Assembly (NCBI RefSeq): GCF_051622035.1
Contig: NC_135361.1
Coordinates: forward strand, 3,663,001-3,727,000
Direction of reading: 5' to 3'
DNA length: 64,000 bases
Source: Arctopsyche grandis
Lineage: Eukaryota; Arthropoda; Insecta; Trichoptera; Hydropsychidae
The position numbers were made by a program, and so were the translations under genes. The notes beneath the pieces were generated by a model, which saw nothing but the letters and a program-made list of their open reading frames with translations, made no database searches and had not been told where the DNA came from. Below, piece after piece: positions 50,235 through 64,000 of the stretch. The stretch's first letter is position 1, and each line of letters opens with the position of its first letter.

Positions 50235-51002
50235 TACCCTATATTTGAACAAAATATTATTATTCCAACAGTCTCCATGACAAATTACATCATAAGGTGC
50301 GGCACTCTCTGAAGCAATGTATTTGTAAAAATTTTCCACACCATTCTCTGAAATGAAAGCAGTTTTTTTGCTTTGTATGCATCATCTATAATCGCAGTTG
50401 CTTGAAGAAGAGATCGCTTTATTAACGGATTCAAAATATCTAAATTGACCGCTTCATCCGCCAGTTTTGCCAAATTCTTATACATTGCCGGATTGAGTTT
50501 TTTCATTGCAAACGAAAGTGAATGATATCGAGCTAGACTGAACAACACCAACTCTAAATGATCAGAATCAAATGAATTGTAACGGTTGTAAATCTGATAT
50601 CCTTTTGCGCTCATGTCTTCCATCAAAATTACATTGGTGTTTGCTATATAGCATTTGACAAAGTCAAATCGTTCTTCAATCGGTATCTTATGTTCGTCTT
50701 GAAATGATTTAAATGTGGGTAAGATTATGTTGTAAAGATCAGCCTCTCTATTATACAAGTTTTCCACTTTCAATGTTTCAGATATGGCTTTATCTGAAGT
50801 CGTTTTCGCAATTAAATTAAACAAGACACTTTTATTGTGTTTAGATGTTATTTCAATTTTATGCATTTCACCGACATAATTGTCGCCTTTTTCTGATCCA
50901 GGGCTTATGCGTAGAGCTACGTCCTTCAAACCATTTTTTTGTATGAACTCTTCAATTGCAACCTTGCAGCTTTCAGGCAAAGTCAATGTATCGCACATAT
51001 TG

Positions 51003-52620
51003 ATCGACTTCGATTATGGCAGTTGTACGTAGCGATTATGAATGTAGAGTACTAAAATTGTACTTGGCACATGGGTACATTTTATATTCTTTAGGCAGGA
51101 GTTTTGAACAAATTATAAAAAATAGTAAATAATTAAGAAGATAATAAAATTAGTATACACAACCTCATGATTCTATTTACATATATTATAGTACCTCATC
51201 CGCTGAGAGAGAATAATCAAACCAATCTCCTAAATTTGTCAAATTTATTAATGATAACTTTATGATTGATAACTAACACTTATTTTCATTTTTTAACTAC
51301 GTGGTTGACCACAGACCAACGTTAAAGTACCATTGCCATACGGAAAACTTAATTTAAATAACTATGGATCGCATTTACTGATTATGTAAGAGTACAAAGA
51401 TCATTTGAGACCAAAATCACTATAATTCACAAAATTGTGGAGATTCATAATTCTGAAAATCAAGAGCATATTATACACACGGCCAATGAGAGGGGGGGGA
51501 GCGGGGGTAAAGTTCCAGAACCCGGAATACTCGAGAAGCCCCGTGTCGGAGATCATACCTGTTATATCATATTTTCTTATTAAATTATTTTAAAAAATAA
51601 TAACCAATATATATATTTTTAATAGTTCTAATAGATTTTTCGCATATTAAAAATATATTTGTATAAGATCTTTTTTTAGGTAGTCATAGGACCCGAAATT
51701 AATTTTCTCCAGGGCCCGGGATTTCTCTCAGCAGCCCTGCTATTTTTTAATTTTAATATTAACCGCATAATATGTAGGTTATCTATCCAAATATTACATC
51801 ACATAGTGAAAAATAATCACACTAAAATTTCTATTGACCTAGTCTGTATTAATAAAATAGGTATTTGATAGCTTATATAACATATCATGTAAGTGTAAAT
51901 CGCCAATAAATATGAAAAGGTCAAATAATTCAAATCACTTACCACATCAGCAATGGCCAGCTGAAGCTGAGCACATAATATATAATGTCACAGTGAAATT
52001 ATATTTTGCTTTATATTAGTTTATCCGCTCGAAAATATTGTTTTTTAAACGGATTTTTGAGAAGAAGTTGTGTTTCAACCATTGGTTTCAACCATTGTGT
52101 TTCAACCATTTGCATATTCAATTAATAATCATTATCATATTAAAATGATAATCATTATTATTTCAACATATTCACTTAATAATCAAAAATCGATGGAACA
52201 GCATGCTTTTCATGTTGCAGCGATTTTTTGAAGTTAAAAACTATATTTTAAAGTCATTGATTGATGTGATTTCATTCGTTTCATTTGAAGAGAAAGAATT
52301 TGAATTGATTCATGATTTGGTGAAAAGAAATATTTTAAATATATTTGTATATATGTACGTGTATTTTTTTAAATGAATACAAAAATATTCAATTAAAAAA
52401 AAAAAATTCTTATACATTTAATCTCGGGTTCGGAAATTTCCAACATCGCAATCCGGGTGCTGAAAAAACCTTCCGGGATTGGATGCCCTAATACCTATGT
52501 ATATATGTATAATATATATGTATGTATATATCTGTATTTGTACTGATATTTGAAAATCAACAATAAGTACATATAAACACATATAACTTGAAACATATAT
52601 GTATGTATGTTTATACAAAA
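51003..52620. other. Upstream flank of gene 9, duplicated and non-coding
   Basis: 51,003-51,480 and 51,755-51,990 match the upstream flanks of genes 6 and 7 (for example CTTAATTTAAATAACTATGG and GGATCGCATTTACTGATTAT). The GC-rich interval 51,479-51,749 interrupts this. No gene. Confidence 0.6.
51479..51749 (-). mobile_element. Possible non-autonomous DNA element
   Basis: Read on the - strand it starts CAGGGCTGCTGAGAG, and the opposite end CACGGCCAATGAGAG is a loose inverted match. It interrupts a duplicated flank and differs in base composition. Target duplication not resolved; class uncertain. Confidence 0.35.
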
Positions 52621-52623
52621 TAT

Positions 52624-52700
52624 TTTGGCCACAGTGTCATATTGAGGTAACCTGTGAAGACACTGTGGTATATGTGTATAAAGATAAATAAATATACTCG
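52624..52700 (+). mobile_element. SINE/LINE 3' end fragment
   Basis: Perfect hairpin CCACAGTGTC ... GACACTGTGG around a GAGGTAACCTGTGAA loop, then a tail with AAATAAATA. Same layout as the other SINE ends with a different stem sequence. Confidence 0.7.
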
Positions 52701-52984
52701 ATTTTTTTACAAGCTTTTTATTAATTTTACTTGGTTATTAATTCTATATTTGTGAACTGCTATAAGTGGTTATGTACATTTGTATTGATCATTTTCTTAT
52801 TTTAAATCTTTATTCCAATTTTTTATGATTTTTTTTTCCTTTTATTCTTTCTATGTAAAAATAGTCATTTTTTGACCATTGATATATAAATAAATATATA
52901 TATTTATCTATAGACCTATATTTCGTAAGCTACAATGCAATTGTCCATTTAATATTTGGGTTGAATAAAATCATAATACATACA

Positions 52985-53430
52985 CATGTACATATGTACA
53001 CATTCGTAAAATTACTTAGAGGAGAGATTCACAATCCCGCTATCCTGGAGAGACTAAAATTCTGGGCCCCGGAAAATCATAGAGTTTTGAGAAAGCATGA
53101 TATCTTTTTGCCAATTAGGGCTAAATCAAACGTGCTCATGAACTCCCCCTTCTCGAGAGCTGTTCGACTCCTTAACTCACTGGCACTTTACTTGGACCTC
53201 TTCAATGCCAGTTATGTTGAGTTGGTGGAACAAATCCTAAATAGCACGATATAATTTTTCAATCTTATTCTTTATATTTCTTTGTTTTTATTTTGTGTAC
53301 ATATTTCTTACTTGAATTTTATTATTATTTTAGGATTTTTTTTGTATTATAACCACATTGACGCTTTGGGGCAACCTGTTAAGTCTCTGTGGTATTGATT
53401 TTTTTTTTTAAATAAAATAAAATAAAATAT
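52985..53430 (+). mobile_element. LINE reverse-transcriptase C-terminal end with 3' tail
   Basis: 53,000-53,254 encodes LERLKFWAPENHRVLRKHDI, FLPIRAKSNVLMNSPFSRAV and RLLNSLALYLDLFNASY, the C-terminal signature common to Jockey/CR1-like reverse transcriptases. After the stop comes AT-rich 3' UTR, then CCACATTGACGCTTTGGGGC, AACCTGTTAAG and TCTCTGTGG, then an (AAAATA)n tail. The same 3' hairpin ends the SINEs here, so this LINE family is the likely mobilising partner. Confidence 0.8.
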
Positions 53431-54449
53431 ATACATACATATATGTACATATTTTACATGTACAATTTACATGTAATAAATTAACATGTAATAAAATATG
53501 TACATATATGTATGTACTTTCCATACTTAACAGAGAATCAAAAATTGGTGGTGTTACTAAATTATTTTTTATACTTTCTCTACATATATTCTCTAAAAAC
53601 AAACAAATGTGATGAAATTCCTTTAGTTTATTAATAAAAAAATGTACTTTTCTTTCACACACCTACCTTATAGTTTCCTTTCTAAATGATAATATTGATT
53701 TTAATTCAAAATACTTTATGACATTCATTGCACAATTTACGACTATTCTTAATCTTGAATCCCATACAGCTAGCACTTTTATTGATATTTTTACAAGGTT
53801 TCTATTAGTTTCACTTTGCTCAATGTTATTATCCCATTACTTGTGTATGTATAATATCTGTATACTGCATAAGGTAAACAATACAGTGACCAGTATATCT
53901 ATAGTTTGTCGATTCTATTTAAATTGGCATAATTTTCTTCCGAAAACGTTAATTTTTTTATCATAAAAAAAATAGTGAAATACGTTTGCCAACATTTCCG
54001 CGGAACTGCTTTTAACAGTCGCAAATACAATTTCCTGAAACGATCTTGAATGTGCGTAGTTTTTTGGCACGCTTCTGGATAATTTACAGAGAACATTGAT
54101 CTGTTCAACAAGGTGAAATGGCGATTCTGAAAATTGACTCTATTTATAAATATACACGTGTTCTTGACACAAAGAAAATTAGACATTTTTTCCTTCCTAC
54201 TGGCGAAAAATTAACACATTTCGAATACGGCAACAAGATATTAAAACAAAAAACCAAAAATACACTATCTTTATTATAATAATAATAATTTGTATTCCAG
54301 ACGTTAGAGAGAATCCCCATCGTCCATATAAATAATACAAATGAATGATAAAATAAATAAATATAATATAATGATCATAATAATAATATATGTAATATAA
54401 TAAATAAATAATTATTATTATTAAGACGATCCCTTTAAGACCTGTAAAA
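53431..54449. other. AT-rich non-coding stretch
   Basis: Contains ACATATGTA-type microsatellites near 53,430-53,515 and nothing else that I can identify. Short open frames have no recognisable similarity. Confidence 0.4.
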
Positions 54450-55211
54450 TAATTTATTGCTATTGTGTGTGTCTGTGTGTCTGAGATAACGCTCGCCATA
54501 CTATAGTAGTCGTTTCGATTCGACATATGTACGTCACAGCTAAAACTCTGCCAGCAAAATGCACGAATATAATACGAACATAATAACAGATCAACAAAAA
54601 ACTTCTGTATATACTGTTTGCTACCAATGTTTCCTGTAAGAAAATAAGTCTCTGAGTATTTAGTGCCATCTATTGAAAATTTATTTGATTAATTAATTAT
54701 TTTTTCTATTGGTGTTTTATATTGTTTATAGGTTGGTAGTTTTTACCATTTTTTTTTTCATATTAAACAATCTATGTATATATAAAAATGAATGTCTGTG
54801 TGTGTCTCGAATAGGCTTCTAAACCACTGAACCGATTACGATGGAACTTTCAGGATTAGTTGTTTGCAAGTCTGGGAAGATTTCTGTGGAAAAAAAACGG
54901 GAAAAAACGGGAACGGAAACGGGAATAAGTGTCATTGCGTATTCGCTGCCTGCGTTTTTCTGACAAATGGGAACGGGAACGAGAACGGGAACGGGAACGG
55001 GAATTTCATGCGTTATTGTGGCATTGCAACGCATGCCGGGTTCAGCTAGCTAAATATAAATATTAATTAAATATATTTAAAAGATATTAAAATAAATTTG
55101 ACCGCGTGCGGATCGAACACAGGACCGACACATTTATTTTAATATTTTTTTTATTTAATAACTTAATAGGCCAACACCCATGCGATGATATTTCATCGGG
55201 TACAACACTAG
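54450..55211 (+). mobile_element. Helitron family H2, copy e, with nested Helitron
   Basis: Family blocks GTGTGTCTGTGTGTCTGAGA, CGTTTCGATTCGACATATG, GTCACAGCTAAAACTCTGCC, ACTTCTGTATATACTGTTTG, then CCGCGTGCGGATCGAACACA, and the end CGATGATATTTCATCGGG, TACAACA, CTAG|T. Interrupted at 54,771 by another Helitron. Confidence 0.75.
54771..55049 (+). mobile_element. Helitron family H3, short non-autonomous copy, nested in H2
   Basis: Starts TCTATGTATATATAAAAATG and carries GTCTCGAATAGGCTTCTAAA and CCACTGAACCGATTACGATG, widespread insect Helitron leader motifs. Ends with hairpin GGCAT...ATGCC, GGGTTCAG, CTAG. Contains a GGGAAC hexamer repeat (54,896-55,005). It interrupts H2 within CATATTAAACAA/TTAAATATAAA. 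Confidence 0.75.
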
Positions 55212-57306
<2,095 letters not shown>

Positions 57307-57593
57307 TTGAATATAAAATTCAACTTCAAATGAAAACCCACAACATACAGTGCAGAAACTTATGTATCCCATATCGTTTTACCACAGCTGACTCACGTAA
57401 TTTCCGGAGAATCACATAATTAACATTTTTGTGTAAGTAGTTTTTTGATATATTAGCTGAAACATAAATAACTTGCGTTGATCCAACATCTCCCGAGATA
57501 TGGTCCTCAATTTTAACGAATTGCCGATGCCTTTTCATTGGAAATAATAAAACGGTCAATTTGGTTTCTTCGCCTGAATTTATTATACACCAC

Positions 57594-58783
57594 CAGAGAG
57601 ATGTAATAAGAATAGAGGGGCCCTTACGAATTAATAATTGTTGTCAATTTTACGCGGTACGTCTCTATAAATACGCTACATCGCACGGAATACAATCGGA
57701 TCAATTTAGTTATAAAAATGTATCCCGTGTTGTTTATTGTGTGTTTTCGAATGTATTGTGTAATTTTTATCGATGCTTGACGATCTTGCGAGTAATATAA
57801 ACAAACAGATAAGTTTTTATCGGACATACATCGAACACCAAGCGTCAAATACGACTGATGCTAAAATTATTTAGATCTGTCCGTGGACAGAATGTCACTT
57901 GACAACAAAAGAACACCTAAAGCCACTTCTATTAAGAGGGCTGTACACCCGAAACCTTAATTTTGTTGCCGTTCCTTTCTTCGATATATATATTGAATGA
58001 ATGCGACAGTTGCGCTTCGACCAGATAAAACGTATTGTTGCGCAAGGGTGGGTGGAGGATCCAAGTCAAAAGCCAACAGTCGTTTCACAGCATTTATTGA
58101 TGATTAAGGAGTTACACACACTGTCACTGCTCCGTCCAGAATGACATGAGATCACCTACGTACCGCCTTATAAGGGGTAGATCTCTCAGGACGTCTAATC
58201 TGCTTACCTACTGTATAGTCACGTATTCGGATATGTATTCCCACGGTATGAGAAGTGCAATCATTGTTTAGCTTTCATGCACTTAGCTTGTTGCTAATCC
58301 CTAAAACCACTTACGCCGGTCTCACGGTCTCTCAGGAAGTCTACCCGTCTTAATCCGATCGCAGTTACTCGGCGGCTCTGTTTAGTATACGTTACAGTAT
58401 TTTAAATCGACAAAATCGAGGTTTCGTATTCTGCTATTTTCTCGTCCGAAACTGGACCAATTTTTAAAAAAATTTCATCATCGGTATGAGAAAGATATTT
58501 TCTGTGCAACTATGTATTTTTTTTAAATCGACCGTTAAATAAACACGCTGGACTCTTCTCGTGTGTGTAAAAAAGAGGCGATTTTATAGATATTTGGCGG
58601 CTCCTAGCTCCTATCAAAAATAACTAATCAAAAAAATAAAGCGATAGATGCATCCCAATGGTGGATATCCATAGCATATTAAAAAATAATTTCTCTAGTG
58701 CCATAATTGAGGAAGGGAGAAGTGTAATACGTTTGTATGGACAAGGCGCTGGTGTTCAGCCCTCTTAATATTACATTTCTCTG
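57594..58783 (+). mobile_element. hAT-like MITE, second copy, enlarged by a nested element
   Basis: Same termini and interior as 21,506-21,862, in the other orientation. Flanks TACACCAC and TATACTAC are compatible with an aged 8-bp duplication. All but about 360 bp of its span is the nested element at 57,936-58,764. Confidence 0.8.
57936..58764 (+). mobile_element. piggyBac-like non-autonomous element, TTAA target
   Basis: The termini GAGGGCTGTACACC and inverted GAGGGCTGAACACC are flanked by TTAA on both sides. The unfilled site CTATTAATATT exists in the sister MITE at about 21,521. No transposase frame in 829 bp. TTAA specificity and short inverted ends are piggyBac hallmarks. Confidence 0.8.
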
Positions 58784-58791
58784 TATACTAC

Positions 58792-60774
58792 GGCGGATCT
58801 GTACGCCATAAAATATTCAAAAGATATTTATCAGGTACATGTCCTACCCCATAAGTTTACAATTCCTTGGCAACAGTGTCGACGAACGTCTGGTCTGCGC
58901 CTTTGTCTGCTAGAACAGGGTTCAACATCCGAATAAAAGTTCTTTACCCCACCAAAATTCAATCTTTTGTCTGGGCATGTCGTGGGAAATTATATTTACG
59001 TTCACACGGATGACAGTGCATAGGCAGAAATAAGAAATGAAAACGTGAAAGATGATTTTCTCAAATTGAATGTCATCGACGAGTAAAATATGACGCCATA
59101 ATGGCCCACTATTGCGCATCTACCTACGACTCAAACTTGATATGTATGTTTGCTGGATACATCGGATCAACAACAGCTGTTTGATGCAAAAAAACAACAC
59201 CGAAACAAATAAAAACAACATTTACGTCTTCGAATGTTGAATATATCGACGATTTTAGACGTACATACCATACTGTTATAATTATAAAGAAAAAATAAAC
59301 TGTTTCGCGAAAACATTGACCCATATTTATAAATAGTTGTACTCCCGCAAGTTCATATTCAAATTGATAGCTTTAAATTTATTGTTGGTTGGATCTTCGG
59401 AATCCAAAATTTGATATTTTTGTAACATTGTGATATTGTTATCGTTCTTTATTTTGATTCATTTTTTGATAAGGTTCAAAAATGATGAAGTGATTCATGA
59501 TAAAATTGACATTTATCCTCTGAGAGACATCAAGCAAAATACAACAGTTGGATTTTAGATTCATTTATAATCAAACATGGTGAAATACGCATCCACTTTG
59601 TTCTAGAACTGTGACGCAAACCACCACATACTGTTTTTGTCAGAGAAGACCAACCATTTTAATGTAATGCGCATTATACATACATATGTATGTACTGTTA
59701 TCATTGGAGGTAGGATAGTCACAGTGCTATCCATTGTTCAGCCAACCTTTAACAATGCATTTACAACCTTTGAACAATACACGGCCCCCTCAGGCTCCGG
59801 TGACTAGCTTATCATAAGTTATGAATCATAACTTATGATTCATAACTTATGAATGTTATGATCAAAAATCGGTGTTGGGACGATGCTTTTCGCACCAAAC
59901 ATGGTTGTCAATATACTATTTTCAAAACACTATTGTCAAAACACTATTGTCAATATACTATTTTCAACTATGCGTTTTTGATCTCTTGCTTTGTTAACTA
60001 ATGCATTGGTCTATTGTTATTTTAAAAGCACCAAGCCAATACCTAATCTAGTTATTATTAGTCTTCGACCGTGGATAAACTCTTTTCACACAAAAAATGG
60101 TTCACCATTGTTATTTTCTTTGAAAAACCTTACTTTTTGCTCTCTTGCTTTAAATGAGCGGTCTATTGCTATTTGCAAAAGCATTCGTTCTTTATCTATT
60201 ATTTATTCGCACTCAAATTGAATACTCATACCCCGAAAAACCTATGCATAAATGTATTCAATACAAGTATAACATAATTATTGGTCACGTATTTATTTCC
60301 TGTAGAAATCTTAAAATACGCTCGTGTAATGTGAAAGCATTTTTTATATGCGTATTAATTTTACTGTACATTTTTTTAAAAGCGAAAATTGGACGAATAA
60401 TGAAATTATGTCAGATTTTCTAGCGTACTAGGCAATTGATGTAAACACACTAATTTGTAAATTGGGTAGATCGAAAAATTACATTTTTTGCATCATAGCT
60501 ATCGTACTTTATCGTGATGTGGATTTGGGATAGCATAGACATTTAGGGTAACTATGCGTATTATGATGATTAGAGGTAGGACCGGATCCGCGTTTTGGGT
60601 CTATTTTCCAGGAAATAGAGCAAACTACAAAGCTAGAGTGCAAAAAAAAAGCCTTATCATAAAAATGAACAATGCACATCGAACAATAAGCAAAGAATGG
60701 CGCAAACTTGGTCCACTCTTTAATTATGATCAATTAAAATTAGACACTTAAGAAAAATGTATAATGCAACTTTA
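58792..60774. other. Non-coding stretch with small palindromes
   Basis: Near 59,815-59,865 CATAAGTTATGAATCATAAC is part of a run of overlapping palindromes. CACTATTGTCAA-like units repeat near 59,920-59,960. 59,770-59,812 matches 26,479-26,521 inverted. A short frame near 60,554-60,750 (NNAHRTISKEWRKLGPLFNY) is open but not recognised. Confidence 0.45.
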
Positions 60775-60985
60775 GGCTTTTGAGCTATTTTTCCTAGTAT
60801 ACCGTACATCAATATTAGAATAATATTATATAATACTTTAATTACTAACAAAAATAAAATAAAATTGTAAAATATAAAATGACCAGTAGATCAGTAGCTA
60901 TTAAAATAGATATAAGACGCATTGTGAACATAATTTAGTAATAATAAAAAGCATTTAAAATCCAAATCAAAACAATGCAACTTTC
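60775..60985 (+). mobile_element. Jockey-like LINE 3' end, copy J4
   Basis: Matches the shared 3' UTR (TTTTGAGCTATTTTTCCTA, GACCAGTAGATCAGTAGC, AAAAAGCATTTAAAATCC). Severely 5'-truncated. Confidence 0.8.
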
Positions 60986-61497
60986 AAATGAACTGTATAC
61001 AATTTTATAAATTTTGATTATTTAAATGTTAACTATTTAAAATCCTATATGCAGAATGCTAATATTTAATAATAAATGTTATGAAACGTACAAGCTTAAC
61101 CAGTTTTTCTTAATTTATGAAACAATTCTTTATATGTCCTTTATCCAAAAAAATATGGTCACCGTACAGACAAGTCCAAAAATAAATATGTTACGTACGT
61201 TTTTCTTTGTATCGTATTCTTGACAATAATAAGAAAGAAAAATAGGTAAGTCGTATAAAATAACCATTTTGCATTATCACAAGATAGGCAGTAATGGAAA
61301 ATGTTTAGTGAGGCTTATTTTATCCAACGGTGGATGATGAAAATGATCGAATTTTGCACACGATGAAATAACAGTATTTTTGTTATTTCATTGTATGTTT
61401 ACGATCCCCTGCCCAAATGCTCTACGCTCCTCTTGCACGCAAAAAGAAAAGAGACAGCAAAAGAGACAGCGAGAGAAGTATCGATCGGCCGCGAGGC

Positions 61498-61536
61498 TAT
61501 AAAAGCACTGCCATTACCCCCGCCTTCATCAGTCGA
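61498..61536 (+). promoter_or_regulatory. Polyubiquitin core promoter: TATA box and initiator
   Basis: TATAAAA at 61,498-61,504 and an arthropod initiator TCAGTC at 61,529-61,534, placing the likely start at A61,531, 33 bases from the T of TATA. The local rise in GC content fits a promoter. No heat-shock element was convincingly seen. Confidence 0.75.
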
Positions 61537-61603
61537 CCGACTACTTTCGAACAGAGCTGTTATTGAGCTGCGTATACATTTCTTTCTCTGCTGGAAATCT
61601 AAA

Positions 61604-64000
<2,397 letters not shown>

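Larger units (their letters stand above)
42639..50998 (-). pseudogene. EcKinase-like gene 9, broken; intron filled by a Helitron array
   Basis: Exon 1 (50,998 down to about 50,238) is near-identical to genes 6 and 7 from MCDTLTLPES. It has lost one A in the run at about 50,352 (TCTGAAATG for TCTGAAAATG), which shifts the frame after LLSF, so the catalytic HGDCW is out of frame. Exon 2 (43,064 to 42,639, VDWQVARSS...) is fully open with a good acceptor TTACAG/AAT. The intron, 88-89 nt in the close sisters, is about 7.2 kb. The donor region reads ATAGGGTACTAGCTG, with the Helitron end beginning right after GGTA. Both lesions suggest a pseudogene; the intact exon 2 suggests that loss is recent. 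Confidence 0.88.

Overview
This is a window of AT-rich animal nuclear DNA, almost certainly from an insect. The genes carry short spliceosomal introns. The main gene family is the ecdysteroid-kinase-like/CHK kinase family (EcKinase, formerly DUF227), which forms tandem clusters in arthropods. The repeats are insect-type Helitrons, Jockey-like LINEs, tRNA-headed SINEs, hAT, piggyBac and mariner-like elements. The order cannot be fixed from the sequence; a holometabolous insect such as a fly or a moth is my inference.

Layout. 1-2,090 is tandem-repeat-rich LTR-type DNA plus the end of a hAT-like element. 2,413-51,000 is a cluster of EcKinase-like genes. All share one architecture: a first exon of about 254-266 codons ending just after the Brenner-type catalytic loop (HGDCW..N..FKY), a phase-0 intron, and a second exon of about 135-142 codons that opens with the metal-binding DWQ motif. 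One gene is on the + strand (2,413-5,967). The others are on the - strand: 7,192-9,140; 10,003-11,293; 15,216-16,938; 22,392-23,667; 29,943-31,219; 33,836-35,097. A truncated copy lies at 18,536-19,254, a frameshifted and interrupted copy at 42,639-50,998, and two relics near 14,850 and 29,100-29,310. Shared flanks indicate that a two-gene module was copied three times and that a different partner decayed in different copies.

The most striking structure is at about 43,155-50,234. Four head-to-tail copies of a non-autonomous Helitron sit inside the intron of the broken kinase gene, next to its splice donor. Each copy carries two internal minisatellites, of 90 bp and about 71 bp. Both are built on GCGNAGC cores, the motif known for unusually stable DNA mini-hairpins, and the same core lies just before the element's CTAG terminus.

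51,000-61,400 has no gene that I can support. It holds SINE and LINE ends, nested Helitrons, a TA microsatellite, and a piggyBac-like element inserted in a hAT-like MITE. 61,498-64,000 is a polyubiquitin gene with a TATA/initiator promoter, a 5' UTR intron and at least eight 76-codon units, running off the window end.

The kinase genes probably act as a multigene set that phosphorylates ecdysteroids or other small hydroxylated compounds. Polyubiquitin is an unrelated housekeeping and stress gene. Many insertions can be read against unfilled sister sites within the window because the cluster is segmentally duplicated.
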